Shown here: positions 1 through 7,917 of the stretch, in pieces
Layout of the letters: each line of letters opens with the position of its first letter
Position numbering within the stretch: position 1 is the first letter of the stretch
Source: Anaerolineaceae bacterium
Lineage (GTDB): Bacteria; Chloroflexota; Anaerolineae; Aggregatilineales; Phototrophicaceae
DNA: 64,000 nucleotides
Assembly (NCBI GenBank): GCA_026708325.1
Contig: JAPOVC010000026.1
Span: forward strand, 1 to 64,000
Direction of reading: 5' to 3'
Program-made: the position numbers and the translations under genes
The notes under the pieces: model-generated
Database searches by the model: none
Told to the model about the DNA's origin: nothing
What the model saw: only the letters and a program-made list of their open reading frames with translations

Positions 1-328
1 TTTGCCAGATGTCGGTGACATCCGCAAGCAGCCCCGCGTCCACCAGGTCTTTCATGCGATAACCAAACCACCAGTCAAAGAGCGGGAACGCGTCGTCGGT
101 CGGCAGCGCGCCGCGCACCGCAGCCTGGTAAGAGTCCGTCGAGGAGAAAATCACCGTGTTGACGCCGATGCCAGTTGCGCCAAGCGATGCCTCGCTGACG
201 GCGTCCTGACCCGCCTCGTGCCAGGCCGCGTCATTCGCCCAGTCGATCATGACCGGTTCATCCTGCGCCGCCACTCCGCCTGCCAGAGCAAGCAGTATCG
301 TTAGCGCGATCAGTAACTTCTTATGCAT
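1..328 (-). CDS. sugar ABC transporter solute-binding protein, N-terminal part (runs off the window)
   Basis: The reading frame starts at an ATG at 328 and runs off the left edge, giving the first 109 residues. A short Lys-containing n-region and a hydrophobic core (LLIALTILLALAGGVAA) form a Sec signal peptide of about 21 residues, with likely cleavage after AAQ. The mature part contains IDWANDAAW and ALPTDDAFPLFDWWFGYRMKD. The pattern of a peptide-like target followed by W-W and 'LVDAGLLADVTDIW' is typical of family-1 extracellular sugar-binding proteins (the hinge where the loaded lobe names the unit's position). An AAAGGAG ribosome-binding site lies 7-8 bases upstream. It is last in a minus-strand run behind two desaturase genes but is separated from them by over 400 bases, so it probably has its own promoter. 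Substrate cannot be told from this fragment. Confidence 0.8.
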   Translation of the reverse strand, partial: MHKKLLIALTILLALAGGVAAQDEPVMIDWANDAAWHEAGQDAVSEASLGATGIGVNTVIFSSTDSYQAAVRGALPTDDAFPLFDWWFGYRMKDLVDAGLLADVTDIWQ

Positions 329-750
329 GGTCTGTCTCCTTTTGGTTCAACTGTGTCGATATGCTTTTTTTCAAAGCCGCCCTCACAAAATTGCACGGCC
401 AGCGTCACGATTCGGCGCCCGGCGCTGCGCGCAGGAAAAGGATGCGAGCCAGCAGTCAGTGTGAACGGTCTATGAACGAGAGGGAGGGGGTGAAACGAAG
501 TAAGGCGATCTTGCAGGGGGAAGGGCGAAGGGTGAGCATTTGCCATTATCGCGCCTGGATGGACGTAGATTTTCTCGACGCGCGCCTGGGAGTTACCGCC
601 AGTCTCATCTCCATGCCCCGTTTCCGGTTGGTACAAACAGGAAAGCGTAACCAAAGCGCCAGCGGCCGTCAAATTCAGACATGGTGGACCAAGTCGAAGT
701 GCTGCGCTGCGTAGAGACCCTGGAGCCGGTCGAGGTTGGGGCGCCTTGTC
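329..750. other. intergenic region, no supported gene
   Basis: About 420 bases lie between the sugar-binding protein start and the end of the downstream desaturase copy. Short open frames exist on both strands, but none has a family resemblance or a ribosome-binding site worth trusting. The stretch just upstream of the binding-protein gene on the minus strand has a TTGTGA followed about 18 bases later by GCATAT, which could be a weak promoter. No terminator hairpin with a T-run was seen. Confidence 0.5.
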
Positions 751-1764
751 TCAACCGCCGTGCATCGAACGCATCCTGGCCAGCATCTTCTCGCGCGCCT
801 CCGGCGACCCATCGCAGTTGGTGCCAAAGAGATGATCAAAGGGCACAGTCGTTTCGCCGTAATTGCACTCGAAAAAGCGATGATGCAGCGAATGCCAGTA
901 GTTGCCGTAGGAGATCTTCAGGTCGTCCTTGACGACGATTTCCTCGAAGCCTCCGTGGCCCAGGATGGAGTAGAAGGACACCAGCTGGCCCTGAAAGATC
1001 ATGTTGGCGGGATGCGCGCCGATGACAAAGTGGACCAGCATGCTCCCGTACATGGCGACGTGCTCAATCGGGTGCTGGGCCAGGCCGGACCAGGGACCGA
1101 CTTCGATGTTTCTGTGATGCACGTGATGCACGTGTTTGTACAGGAATTTGACGTGCAGCAGGCGATGTCCCCAGTAAAAGTAGAAGTTGTACCAGAGCTG
1201 GGTGAGGAAGAGGACCAGCACGAATGTGACCGGATGCTCGCGCGGATTGAAATAAGAGATGTGGCCGTTGGCGTACACCCAGTGCATCACGACTTCAAAC
1301 GCCGTCCAGATCGTGCCCGCGCTGGCGATGCTCCAGAACATGTTGTCGCGCACCTGGTCGTTCCACAGGAATTTCCGGTTCTTGCCCATCCAGTTCAGTG
1401 ACAGCTTGTAGCGAAATCCCTGCGTCTTCATCGTCCACATGCTTACATGCAGTATTGACGCCCAGAAAATCATCATGATCTGGTTGCGGGCGTAGATTTC
1501 CAGAATCCAGTCGGCGCGGAATTCGGTCATCCGCGACTGCTCCGGCGTGAGATAAGCCCAGGTCAATACCGCCACAGCCATGAACAGGATGTTGTAGGGC
1601 CACATGTATTCTTTCACCCATTTCGCGACCGCGAGAGGCCTGGGTGGCCACGAGAAAACCGGGTTGGGCTCGAATTCCTTGTCCGGCCGCCAGTAACCAC
1701 GCTCGTCGCGCGGCATGCCGTCGGCAAGACCGTCTCGTTCTGCGCTGACTTGAACCATGGTCAT
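751..1764 (-). CDS. sterol desaturase / fatty acid hydroxylase superfamily protein, copy A
   Basis: This 337-residue membrane-bound di-iron oxygenase-type protein belongs to the fatty acid hydroxylase superfamily (PF04116 fold). Histidine boxes seen are HRLLH and HVHHVHH in the middle (about residues 200-217) and HSLHHRFFE near residue 293. Together they form the usual HX3H, HX2HH, HX2HH iron-binding set. Hydrophobic stretches at about 54-70, 93-110 and 180-200 fit membrane helices. The family hydroxylates or desaturates sterols, fatty acids or carotenoids; the real substrate is unknown. The first residues read MTM, and starting at the second Met would align exactly with copy B; a GAGG lies near the first ATG. 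It follows copy B (1839-2846) by 74 bases and is its tandem paralogue, near-identical over most of its length. Both lie behind an Opp-type permease gene. Confidence 0.85.
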   Translation of the reverse strand: MTMVQVSAERDGLADGMPRDERGYWRPDKEFEPNPVFSWPPRPLAVAKWVKEYMWPYNILFMAVAVLTWAYLTPEQSRMTEFRADWILEIYARNQIMMIFWASILHVSMWTMKTQGFRYKLSLNWMGKNRKFLWNDQVRDNMFWSIASAGTIWTAFEVVMHWVYANGHISYFNPREHPVTFVLVLFLTQLWYNFYFYWGHRLLHVKFLYKHVHHVHHRNIEVGPWSGLAQHPIEHVAMYGSMLVHFVIGAHPANMIFQGQLVSFYSILGHGGFEEIVVKDDLKISYGNYWHSLHHRFFECNYGETTVPFDHLFGTNCDGSPEAREKMLARMRSMHGG

Positions 1765-1838
1765 TTGACCTCAAAACTCAATCGGCTTACGGCAAATCTT
1801 GCAACAGAGCCGGACGCAAATTGCGGGGGACGCATGGT

Positions 1839-2846
1839 TCAACCGCCGTGCATCGCACGCATCCTGGCCAGCATTTTCTCGCGAGCCTCCGGTGAACCAT
1901 CGCAGTTGGTACCGAAAAGGTGATCGAGTGGCATGGTGGGTTCGCCGTAGTTGCACTCGAAGAAGCGATGATGCAGAGAGTGCCAGTAGTTGCCGTAAGA
2001 GACCTTCAAATCGTCCTTGAAGACAATTTCCTCAAAGCCTCCATGTCCCGTGATCGAGCCGAGAGTCACCTGCAGCCCCTGAAACATCATGTTGGCGGGG
2101 TGCGCGCCGATGACCCAGTGGATCAGCATGCTCGAATACATCACGACGTGTTCGATCGGGTGTTGTGACACGCCGGACCAGGGGCCAACCTCGATATTCC
2201 TGTGATGCACATGATGCACGTGTTTGTACAGAAATTTGACGTGCAGCAGGCGATGTCCCCAATAGAAGTAAAAGTTGTACCAAAGTGGCGACAGGAAAAG
2301 GATCAGCAGGAATGTGGCCGGATTCTCGCGCGGGTTGATGAAGGAGATGTGGCCGTTGGCATAGGCCTGGTGCATCAGCACTTCAAACGCCGTCCAGATC
2401 GTGCCCGCGCTGGCGATACTCCAGAACATGTTGTCGCGTACCTGGTCGTTCCACAGGAATTTCCGGTTCTTGCCCATCCAGTTCAACGACAACTTGTACC
2501 GAAATCCCTGTGTCTTAAGCGTCCACATGCTTACATGCAGCAATGATGCCCAAAAGATCAACATGATCTGGTTGCGGGCGTAGATTTCCAGAATCCAGCC
2601 GGCACGGAATTCGGTCATCCGCGACTGTTCCGGTGTGAGATACGTCCAGGTCAATACGGCCACAATCATGAACAGAAGATTGTAGGGCCACAGGAACCCC
2701 TTTACCCATTGCGCGACCGCGCGAGGCCTGGGTGGCCACGAGAAAATCGGGTTGGGCTCGATGATCTTGTCCGGCCGCCAGTATCCGCGCTCGTCACGCG
2801 GCATGCCGTCAGCCAGACCGTCCCTTTCTGCGCTGATTTGTGCCAC
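1839..2846 (-). CDS. sterol desaturase / fatty acid hydroxylase superfamily protein, copy B
   Basis: This 335-residue paralogue of copy A has the same histidine boxes (HRLLH, HVHHVHH, HSLHHRFFE) and the same hydrophobic segments, so it is predicted to be a membrane di-iron hydroxylase or desaturase. The start chosen is a GTG at 2846 (VAQISAERDG). It has GGGAGG six bases upstream and aligns with VQVSAERDG in copy A. A longer frame to 2942 would add 32 basic residues with no counterpart in copy A and would overlap the preceding permease gene. It lies 52 bases after the OppC-type gene, so it may be co-transcribed with the importer. Differences between the copies cluster in the membrane segments (for example the residues after GNISF/GHISY and around the IGAHPANM helix), which may reflect different lipid substrates. 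Confidence 0.85.
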   Translation of the reverse strand: MAQISAERDGLADGMPRDERGYWRPDKIIEPNPIFSWPPRPRAVAQWVKGFLWPYNLLFMIVAVLTWTYLTPEQSRMTEFRAGWILEIYARNQIMLIFWASLLHVSMWTLKTQGFRYKLSLNWMGKNRKFLWNDQVRDNMFWSIASAGTIWTAFEVLMHQAYANGHISFINPRENPATFLLILFLSPLWYNFYFYWGHRLLHVKFLYKHVHHVHHRNIEVGPWSGVSQHPIEHVVMYSSMLIHWVIGAHPANMMFQGLQVTLGSITGHGGFEEIVFKDDLKVSYGNYWHSLHHRFFECNYGEPTMPLDHLFGTNCDGSPEAREKMLARMRAMHGG

Positions 2847-2898
2847 CTTCACCCTCCCCTGACATTCATCAGCCTGGTTTTCCGATCGTTGGCTCTTT

Positions 2899-3840
2899 CT
2901 ATTTGCGCAACTGCGGGTCCAGCGCGTCGCGCAGGCCGTCACCGATGAAGTTGATGCAGAGCACCGTGAGCGAAATCATCAGGCCCGGCCAGAAGACCAG
3001 CGCCGGCGTAAGCGTCAGGTAGTCCTTGCCATCGAACAGCAGACGACCCCAGGTAGGAAAGTCGGGCGGGAAGCCCAGGCCCAGAAAGGAAAGCGCCGAT
3101 TCGGTGATAATGGCGCCGGCCATGCTGAAGGATGCCGCCACGATGACGGGGCTCAACACGTTGGGCAGGATATGGCTGCGCAGGATGACCCGGTCGTCCG
3201 ACCCAATGCTCAGCGCCGCGGAAACGAATTCCCGCTCCTTGATGGTCAGTACCTCGCCGCGCACCAGGCGCGCGGTTGGCATCCATCCCAGCATCCCGAT
3301 GACCACCACAATCAGCACGAAAATGCCGACTTCCGGCCCGAAGGCCTTGCGCAGCGGTTCTCGAAACAGCAGCGTGATGACCAGCAACAGCGGAAGGGTT
3401 GGCAAGGAGAGGAACATGTCCGTAATGCGCATGAGCAGCCCGTCCAGGCGACGGAAATAGCCCGCCACGCAACCGACCACCGTACCCACGCTCATGGCGA
3501 TGACCATCGCGGTCAACCCGATGGCAAGCGAGACCCGCCCGCCCCAGATGGTCCGCGCCAGGGTGTCACGACCCAGATTGTCGGTGCCAAAGGGATGCTC
3601 TGCGGTCATGCCCGAGTAGGCGGCGATGATGTCAATGTATTCCGGGTCGGTGTGCCAGACCAGCGGCCCCGCCAGCACCAGCAGCACCACCAGCAGGAGA
3701 ACACCCATGGAACCCATGGCCAGCTTGTGCTTGCGAAACTGCCGCCAGGCGTCGCCGCTTAGCGTGCGCGGCGAAGCGCTGAATTCGCCGCTTTCTTCCG
3801 GCCTTGTCAGCGATCGGCTTGTTCTGAAAAGTGGTTTCAT
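2899..3840 (-). CDS. oligopeptide/dipeptide-type ABC transporter permease (OppC/DppC family)
   Basis: This 313-residue inner-membrane permease has an OppC-type N-terminal segment (AWRQFRKHKLAMGSMGVLL) leading into the first helix. It then has the conserved HPFGTDNLGRDTLAR region, about five further hydrophobic helices, and the cytoplasmic EAA loop (VRGEVLTIKEREFVSAALSIG, then HILPNVLSPVIV) that docks on the ATPase. The C-terminus INFIGDGLRDALDPQLRK is the family ending. It lies 21 bases behind the OppB-type gene and forms one importer with it and the binding protein at 5223-6935. No OppD or OppF ATPase gene lies nearby; downstream are the two desaturase genes instead. Substrate is unknown. 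Peptide-type importers of this class also move nickel, oligosaccharides and other small molecules. Confidence 0.92.
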   Translation of the reverse strand: MKPLFRTSRSLTRPEESGEFSASPRTLSGDAWRQFRKHKLAMGSMGVLLLVVLLVLAGPLVWHTDPEYIDIIAAYSGMTAEHPFGTDNLGRDTLARTIWGGRVSLAIGLTAMVIAMSVGTVVGCVAGYFRRLDGLLMRITDMFLSLPTLPLLLVITLLFREPLRKAFGPEVGIFVLIVVVIGMLGWMPTARLVRGEVLTIKEREFVSAALSIGSDDRVILRSHILPNVLSPVIVAASFSMAGAIITESALSFLGLGFPPDFPTWGRLLFDGKDYLTLTPALVFWPGLMISLTVLCINFIGDGLRDALDPQLRK

Positions 3841-3861
3841 CCCTAATCGTCCGGAAAATGT

Positions 3862-5145
3862 CTATGTGTAGCGAATTCTGGGGTCCAGCACCGCATAGAG
3901 CACGTCAGCGACGATGTTAAAGAAGACGTTCAGCACAGCGAAAATAAAGGTCAGGGTCTGCACGGTCGGCAAGTCGCCGCCCTGAATGGCGATGATCAAC
4001 AGTTGGCCCAGCCCGTTGACGCGGAAAATCTGCTCCGTGATGATGGCGCCCTGAAAGACACCTGGAATGCCCAGCGCAATCAGGGTGACGACGGGGATCA
4101 GACTGTTGCGCAAGGCGTGGTGGCCCACGACGCGCCGTTCAGCAATGCCCTTGGAACGCGCCGTGCGCACATAGTCCAGCTTGAGGTTTTCGAGCATGGA
4201 CGAACGGGTATGGCGACTGAGCAGGGCCATGTAGAACAGGGCCAGCACCGTCACCGGCATGATGGATTGTCTCATTTGGAAGAGGAAGCTGTCCAGGTCC
4301 GTCACGACATGCGTCGTGTCGTAAATCGAGGGGAACCAACCCAGTTGAACACTGAAGAAATAGATGAATAGCAGACCAATGAAGAAAGTGGGAACCGAAA
4401 ACCCAACGGTCGCGAATACCGTGCTGAAGCGGTCGAAGTTTGAATACTGCCGATAGGCCTGAATGACGCCGATGGGCACGGCGACGAAGATGGCGGCCAG
4501 ATAGGACAAGCCGACGACCCAGAGTGTTTGCGGCGTTCTCTCGATGACAAGATCGATGATCGGGCTGCGGGTCTGCCAGGAGAGGTAACGCAGGCGTGAC
4601 TTGTGCAGCGGCAAGAGTTCGCCTTCCGGCACGTCAATGTTGTCATTGCTGAGTTCCCGCCCCACGGTCCCATTCGCAAATTCGTTCAGAAACAGGGGTG
4701 AATTGCTACTGTCTTCCAGGAAGAATTGACGGTCGCTCCTGAAAAGTTCCTGCGCCTGACCATCGAGGATCACGCTGCGACCCGTACTCTGGATGTCTGC
4801 AGACAGGGAGGAGGCAAGCTCGCCATAGCCCTCCTCACCTGTGCTGATAAGGTCCTCCTGGGCCAGGGAAAGCGGTGGGGCAAAATTCAGACCGGTGATT
4901 TCTTCAAAGATATTCAGGGGCTCGTTGACCATGAACTGCCGCAGCCACTTGGCAAACTTCACGAGGAAGGGGTCGTTGACACCCATCGCCTCCCGGATCT
5001 GCTCGCGCACTTCCGGAGGAATTGTGAGCGGCAGGTTGCCGACGGGATCCGCCGGCGACAGCTCCAGAATGGCGAACACGACCAGGCTTATGACCAGTAA
5101 GGTAGGAATGGAGATGAGTAGTCTACGAACCAGGTACTGGCCCAC
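3862..5145 (-). CDS. oligopeptide/dipeptide-type ABC transporter permease (OppB/DppB family) with enlarged external loop
   Basis: This OppB-type permease of 427 residues starts GQYLVRRLLISIPTLLVISLVVF (helix 1). The EAA loop reads LDYVRTARSKGIAERRV followed by HALRNSLIPVVTL, and the C-terminus is VLYAVLDPRIRYT. Usual length is 310-340; the excess is a loop of about 170 residues between helix 1 and helix 2 (about residues 35-205). That loop is acidic and polar and presumably outside the membrane. The start chosen is GTG at 5145, which has GGGAG six bases upstream and matches the usual family N-terminus; an upstream GTG at 5169 in the same frame has no such site. It sits between the binding-protein gene (77 bases upstream, with a hairpin in the gap) and the OppC-type gene. 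Confidence 0.9.
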   Translation of the reverse strand: MGQYLVRRLLISIPTLLVISLVVFAILELSPADPVGNLPLTIPPEVREQIREAMGVNDPFLVKFAKWLRQFMVNEPLNIFEEITGLNFAPPLSLAQEDLISTGEEGYGELASSLSADIQSTGRSVILDGQAQELFRSDRQFFLEDSSNSPLFLNEFANGTVGRELSNDNIDVPEGELLPLHKSRLRYLSWQTRSPIIDLVIERTPQTLWVVGLSYLAAIFVAVPIGVIQAYRQYSNFDRFSTVFATVGFSVPTFFIGLLFIYFFSVQLGWFPSIYDTTHVVTDLDSFLFQMRQSIMPVTVLALFYMALLSRHTRSSMLENLKLDYVRTARSKGIAERRVVGHHALRNSLIPVVTLIALGIPGVFQGAIITEQIFRVNGLGQLLIIAIQGGDLPTVQTLTFIFAVLNVFFNIVADVLYAVLDPRIRYT

Positions 5146-5172
5146 GGCACTCTCCCGGGTTACCGGCACACA

Positions 5173-5202
5173 GGCAGGACGGGCCGTTCAACCCGCCCTG
5201 CC
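5173..5202 (-). promoter_or_regulatory. intercistronic stem-loop between binding-protein and permease genes
   Basis: Arms GGCAGGACGGG (5173-5183) and CCCGCCCTGCC (5192-5202) pair with one A-C mismatch around an 8-base loop. There is no T-run, so it is more likely an mRNA-stabilising or attenuating hairpin that favours the binding protein over the permeases than a full terminator. Confidence 0.55.
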
Positions 5203-5222
5203 CGTTCGTACCTTGCGACAGA

Positions 5223-6935
5223 CTAGCCCATCCGGGTCCAGTCAGCGATATTCCAAAGTTCGGAATCCCAGGCATTCATCCTCACGCCGTCAAGCGAGTT
5301 CGCGATGGCGGAGACGTCACCACGATGGACCAGGGGAATCATGATGCCGGACGTGACCAGCATGTCATTCATCTGCATCGCCAGGCTGGCGCGGTCCTCA
5401 ATGGCTGCCGTCTGGGACATCTGTTCCACCAGCGCCTCATAGTCCATGTTGCACCAGCGCGGGATGTTGTTGCCCAGCCAGTTGTTGTCCGGACCGCTGA
5501 CCTCACCGCAGACCCAGTTGCCCATGTAGGACTCAGGGTCTGTGCCGGAGAAGCCGTTGGTGTACATCTCGATGTCAGCGTAGAACTTGCCATAGGTGTC
5601 CGGGCTGGCCGGGTCACCACCAAAGAAAACCGCCGCGTCAATATTGCGCAGTTCGGTCTCCACGCCGATTTCCGCCCACCACTGCTTGATCAGCGCCTGC
5701 GTGCTCTGACGCACGGCGTTGGTGGAAGTCTGGTAGAGAATGCGAAGCGGGACACCGTCCAGCTCACGCACACCATCACCATCGCTGTCGAGAATGCCGG
5801 CTTCATCCAGCAAGGCATTGGCGCCGGCGATGTCCTGGGTCAGGCAGCCATCGTTGGCCATGGAGGCGTAGATGGCCGGCGCCGCGAGCACGTTACAGGA
5901 GGCCCGGCCGGCCGCCCCGTATAGCTGACCCGCGATGACGTTGCGGTCGATAGCCATGGACAGCGCCTGCCAGACCGCATCATGGGTCAGGAAGGGATGC
6001 GCGTTGTCGCCGCCCATATAGATCGAACGATCTTCACCCAGATCGGGATCAGGGTTGGTCTGATTCATCATCAGACGCTCAACGCCGGTACCGTAGGCCA
6101 CGACCACCGTACCGTTGCCAGCCGCTTCCATACTGTTAAGCACAGCCGGAGCAATTTGCAGGTTCCAGGCATAGTCGGCTTCGCCCGTCTCCAGAACGGC
6201 GCGCGCCGCAGACTCGGCGTCGCCACCACCCTTGAAGATCACGCGCTGGAAGTAGGGCTTGCCTTCCTCGCGGTAATTGGGGTTGGGCACGTAGGTGATG
6301 ACGTCATTGGCGCGGAATTCCTCGACCATGTAGGGGCCCGTGCCAGTCGGACCGAAATTCTGGTCCGTGCAGTTGGGGGCATTGGCGCCAACGCAGTCCG
6401 CGAACTGGGCCGCCTGAATGATGGGCGACACCTGACTCACGAAAGGCCCGTAGGGGAAAGGCTTGGAGACGCTGAACGTGACCGTAACCGTCAGGTCGTC
6501 CATGGCCTCCACATTCTCAACATCAGCGAAATTTGAGAGAGCGTTGCAGCCGGCGTCCGGGTGGACACAGTATTCCCAGGTAAAGACGACGTCCGCCGAG
6601 GTCACAGGCGTGCCATCCGACCAGAGCAGGCCTTCGCTCAGGGTCCAGGTGATGCTGGTGAGGTCTTCCGAGATGCCACCGTTGTCCAGGGTCGGAATCT
6701 CGTCGACCAGGGTGGGGACCAGACCGCCGTTCTCATCATAGCGAGCCAGGGGCTCAAGTATGATCGAGGACGCGTGCAGGTCCTTGGTACCGCCGGAGAG
6801 ATAGGGATTCAGGATGGATGCGGCCTGCCAGTAAAGGATGCTGACCTCATCATCCATCTGCGCGCTCACCGGCGCCAGAACGCCGGTACACAACAACAGC
6901 AGGAGCGCTACCACATTCGTTCTCTTGCCGAACAT
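5223..6935 (-). CDS. ABC transporter substrate-binding protein, family 5 (oligopeptide-binding type)
   Basis: This exported, extracellular substrate-binding protein has 570 residues. The start is ATG at 6935, with GGGAGAAG three bases upstream; a longer frame to 7007 has no such site. The signal peptide is FGKRTNVVALLLLLCTGVLAPVSAQ. The mature part has the family-5 layout: LEPLARYDENGGLVPTLVDEIP, then 'WTLSEGLLWSDGTPVTSADVVFTWEY' type motif about residues 110-135, and GTGPYMVEEFRANDVITYVPNPNY near 200-225. A DSDGDG acidic stretch in the second half is common in this family. Family members bind peptides, nickel, or sugars. It is first in an importer operon with OppB- and OppC-type genes and follows a Memo-like gene by 100 bases. 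The ligand is unknown. Confidence 0.93.
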   Translation of the reverse strand: MFGKRTNVVALLLLLCTGVLAPVSAQMDDEVSILYWQAASILNPYLSGGTKDLHASSIILEPLARYDENGGLVPTLVDEIPTLDNGGISEDLTSITWTLSEGLLWSDGTPVTSADVVFTWEYCVHPDAGCNALSNFADVENVEAMDDLTVTVTFSVSKPFPYGPFVSQVSPIIQAAQFADCVGANAPNCTDQNFGPTGTGPYMVEEFRANDVITYVPNPNYREEGKPYFQRVIFKGGGDAESAARAVLETGEADYAWNLQIAPAVLNSMEAAGNGTVVVAYGTGVERLMMNQTNPDPDLGEDRSIYMGGDNAHPFLTHDAVWQALSMAIDRNVIAGQLYGAAGRASCNVLAAPAIYASMANDGCLTQDIAGANALLDEAGILDSDGDGVRELDGVPLRILYQTSTNAVRQSTQALIKQWWAEIGVETELRNIDAAVFFGGDPASPDTYGKFYADIEMYTNGFSGTDPESYMGNWVCGEVSGPDNNWLGNNIPRWCNMDYEALVEQMSQTAAIEDRASLAMQMNDMLVTSGIMIPLVHRGDVSAIANSLDGVRMNAWDSELWNIADWTRMG

Positions 6936-7035
6936 TTTCTTCTCCCGTGATTGATTTTTACATTTCGGGCATCTGCCCCCGCCGAGTATAGCCAACGGCC
7001 ATGTCATCGCAACTTTCTGACCAACGCCGGACGCT

Positions 7036-7917
7036 TCACTCCAGCGTCCATTCCATCAGCGCCGCGGCCACCCAGGTGGGCGCAGGTTGGTTGTAGAGTT
7101 CACTGGAATCACTGAACGTGATATCAAGCACACGCCCGCGCATCGGCCCACGCAGCCAGCGATAGACCTGGCCGGCGTCGCGCGCGTCGCTTTTTGCAAG
7201 CACACAGTGCTGGTCGTAGCCCCAATAGTCGCCGCGACCCAGGATTTCCATGCCCTCCTCAAGCACCTGTTGCGCGCGGGCCAAACCCGCGTCGTCGGGC
7301 CACATGGCCTGGTCCGGCGCATCGCCGTAGCCAATGCCGTGGTGAAAGGCGTCCGCGGTCGAGACAATCACGGCATCCTCCGCGACTCTTGCCAGTGCCT
7401 CCATGCCGGGCAGCTCGCCCGGTCTGCCCCCCGCGAGGTAGGGATAGCGCTCAATGACCTGCGGCGCGCGCGACCCGTCGATCCCCCGTCGTCGAATCTC
7501 GGCGCGCCAGAAATGCCGCCAGCTGTAAAGCGCGTGGTCGCCGTGCCACTCCTGGCGTCCCTCAAGCCCCGGCCCCTGTATCCCCCACAGCTCCTCCTGG
7601 CGCGGGTCGCCGCCCCCGGAAACGCGCTGCCGGGCATCCTCCATGGCGTCACTAAAGGCGTGCAACACGCTGACGACCACTACCCTGTCCGCGCCACTGT
7701 CGAGGCAGGCCCGCACACAGGCCGCGATCTGGTGGCCGCAGTCCTTCACCCCTGCGTGGGGAAAGACAAGCACACCGCCTGCGTTCAAGGTACCCGACAG
7801 CTGGAAATCCGCGGCGCGTTCCAGCATGGCCAGGGTGCCGGCCTCGCCCAATTCTTCATGTTCACGTCGATAGAGTTTGTGGATTTCTTTCTGCAGTCTT
7901 TCGCGGTCCAGCTTCAT
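7036..7917 (-). CDS. Memo-like protein (extradiol-dioxygenase class III fold), function unknown
   Basis: This soluble protein has 293 residues. PHAGVKDCGHQIAACV at about residue 53 resembles the PHAG-Y-SG motif of the Memo/AMMECR-associated family, and the later STADAFHHGIGYG resembles the family's S-D-H-Y-G segment. YDQHCVLAKSDARD follows near residue 235. Memo proteins share a fold with LigB-type extradiol dioxygenases. Bacterial members are mostly uncharacterised; some sit beside radical-SAM and AMMECR1 genes. Here no such partner is present. It overlaps the end of the MFS gene by 56 bases and precedes the OppABC operon. The start ATG at 7917 has GGAG nine bases upstream. The family assignment rests on short motifs; it could be another LigB-superfamily member. 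Confidence 0.5.
   Translation of the reverse strand: MKLDRERLQKEIHKLYRREHEELGEAGTLAMLERAADFQLSGTLNAGGVLVFPHAGVKDCGHQIAACVRACLDSGADRVVVVSVLHAFSDAMEDARQRVSGGGDPRQEELWGIQGPGLEGRQEWHGDHALYSWRHFWRAEIRRRGIDGSRAPQVIERYPYLAGGRPGELPGMEALARVAEDAVIVSTADAFHHGIGYGDAPDQAMWPDDAGLARAQQVLEEGMEILGRGDYWGYDQHCVLAKSDARDAGQVYRWLRGPMRGRVLDITFSDSSELYNQPAPTWVAAALMEWTLE

Noticed and set aside
310..672. Open frame of 120 codons on the minus strand upstream of the sugar-binding gene
   Set aside because: It overlaps the binding-protein start in another frame, has no ribosome-binding site and no family-like motif.
361..714. Open frame of 117 codons on the plus strand in the first intergenic region
   Set aside because: Composition is rich in Arg/Ser/Lys as in non-coding GC-rich DNA; no motif or start signal.
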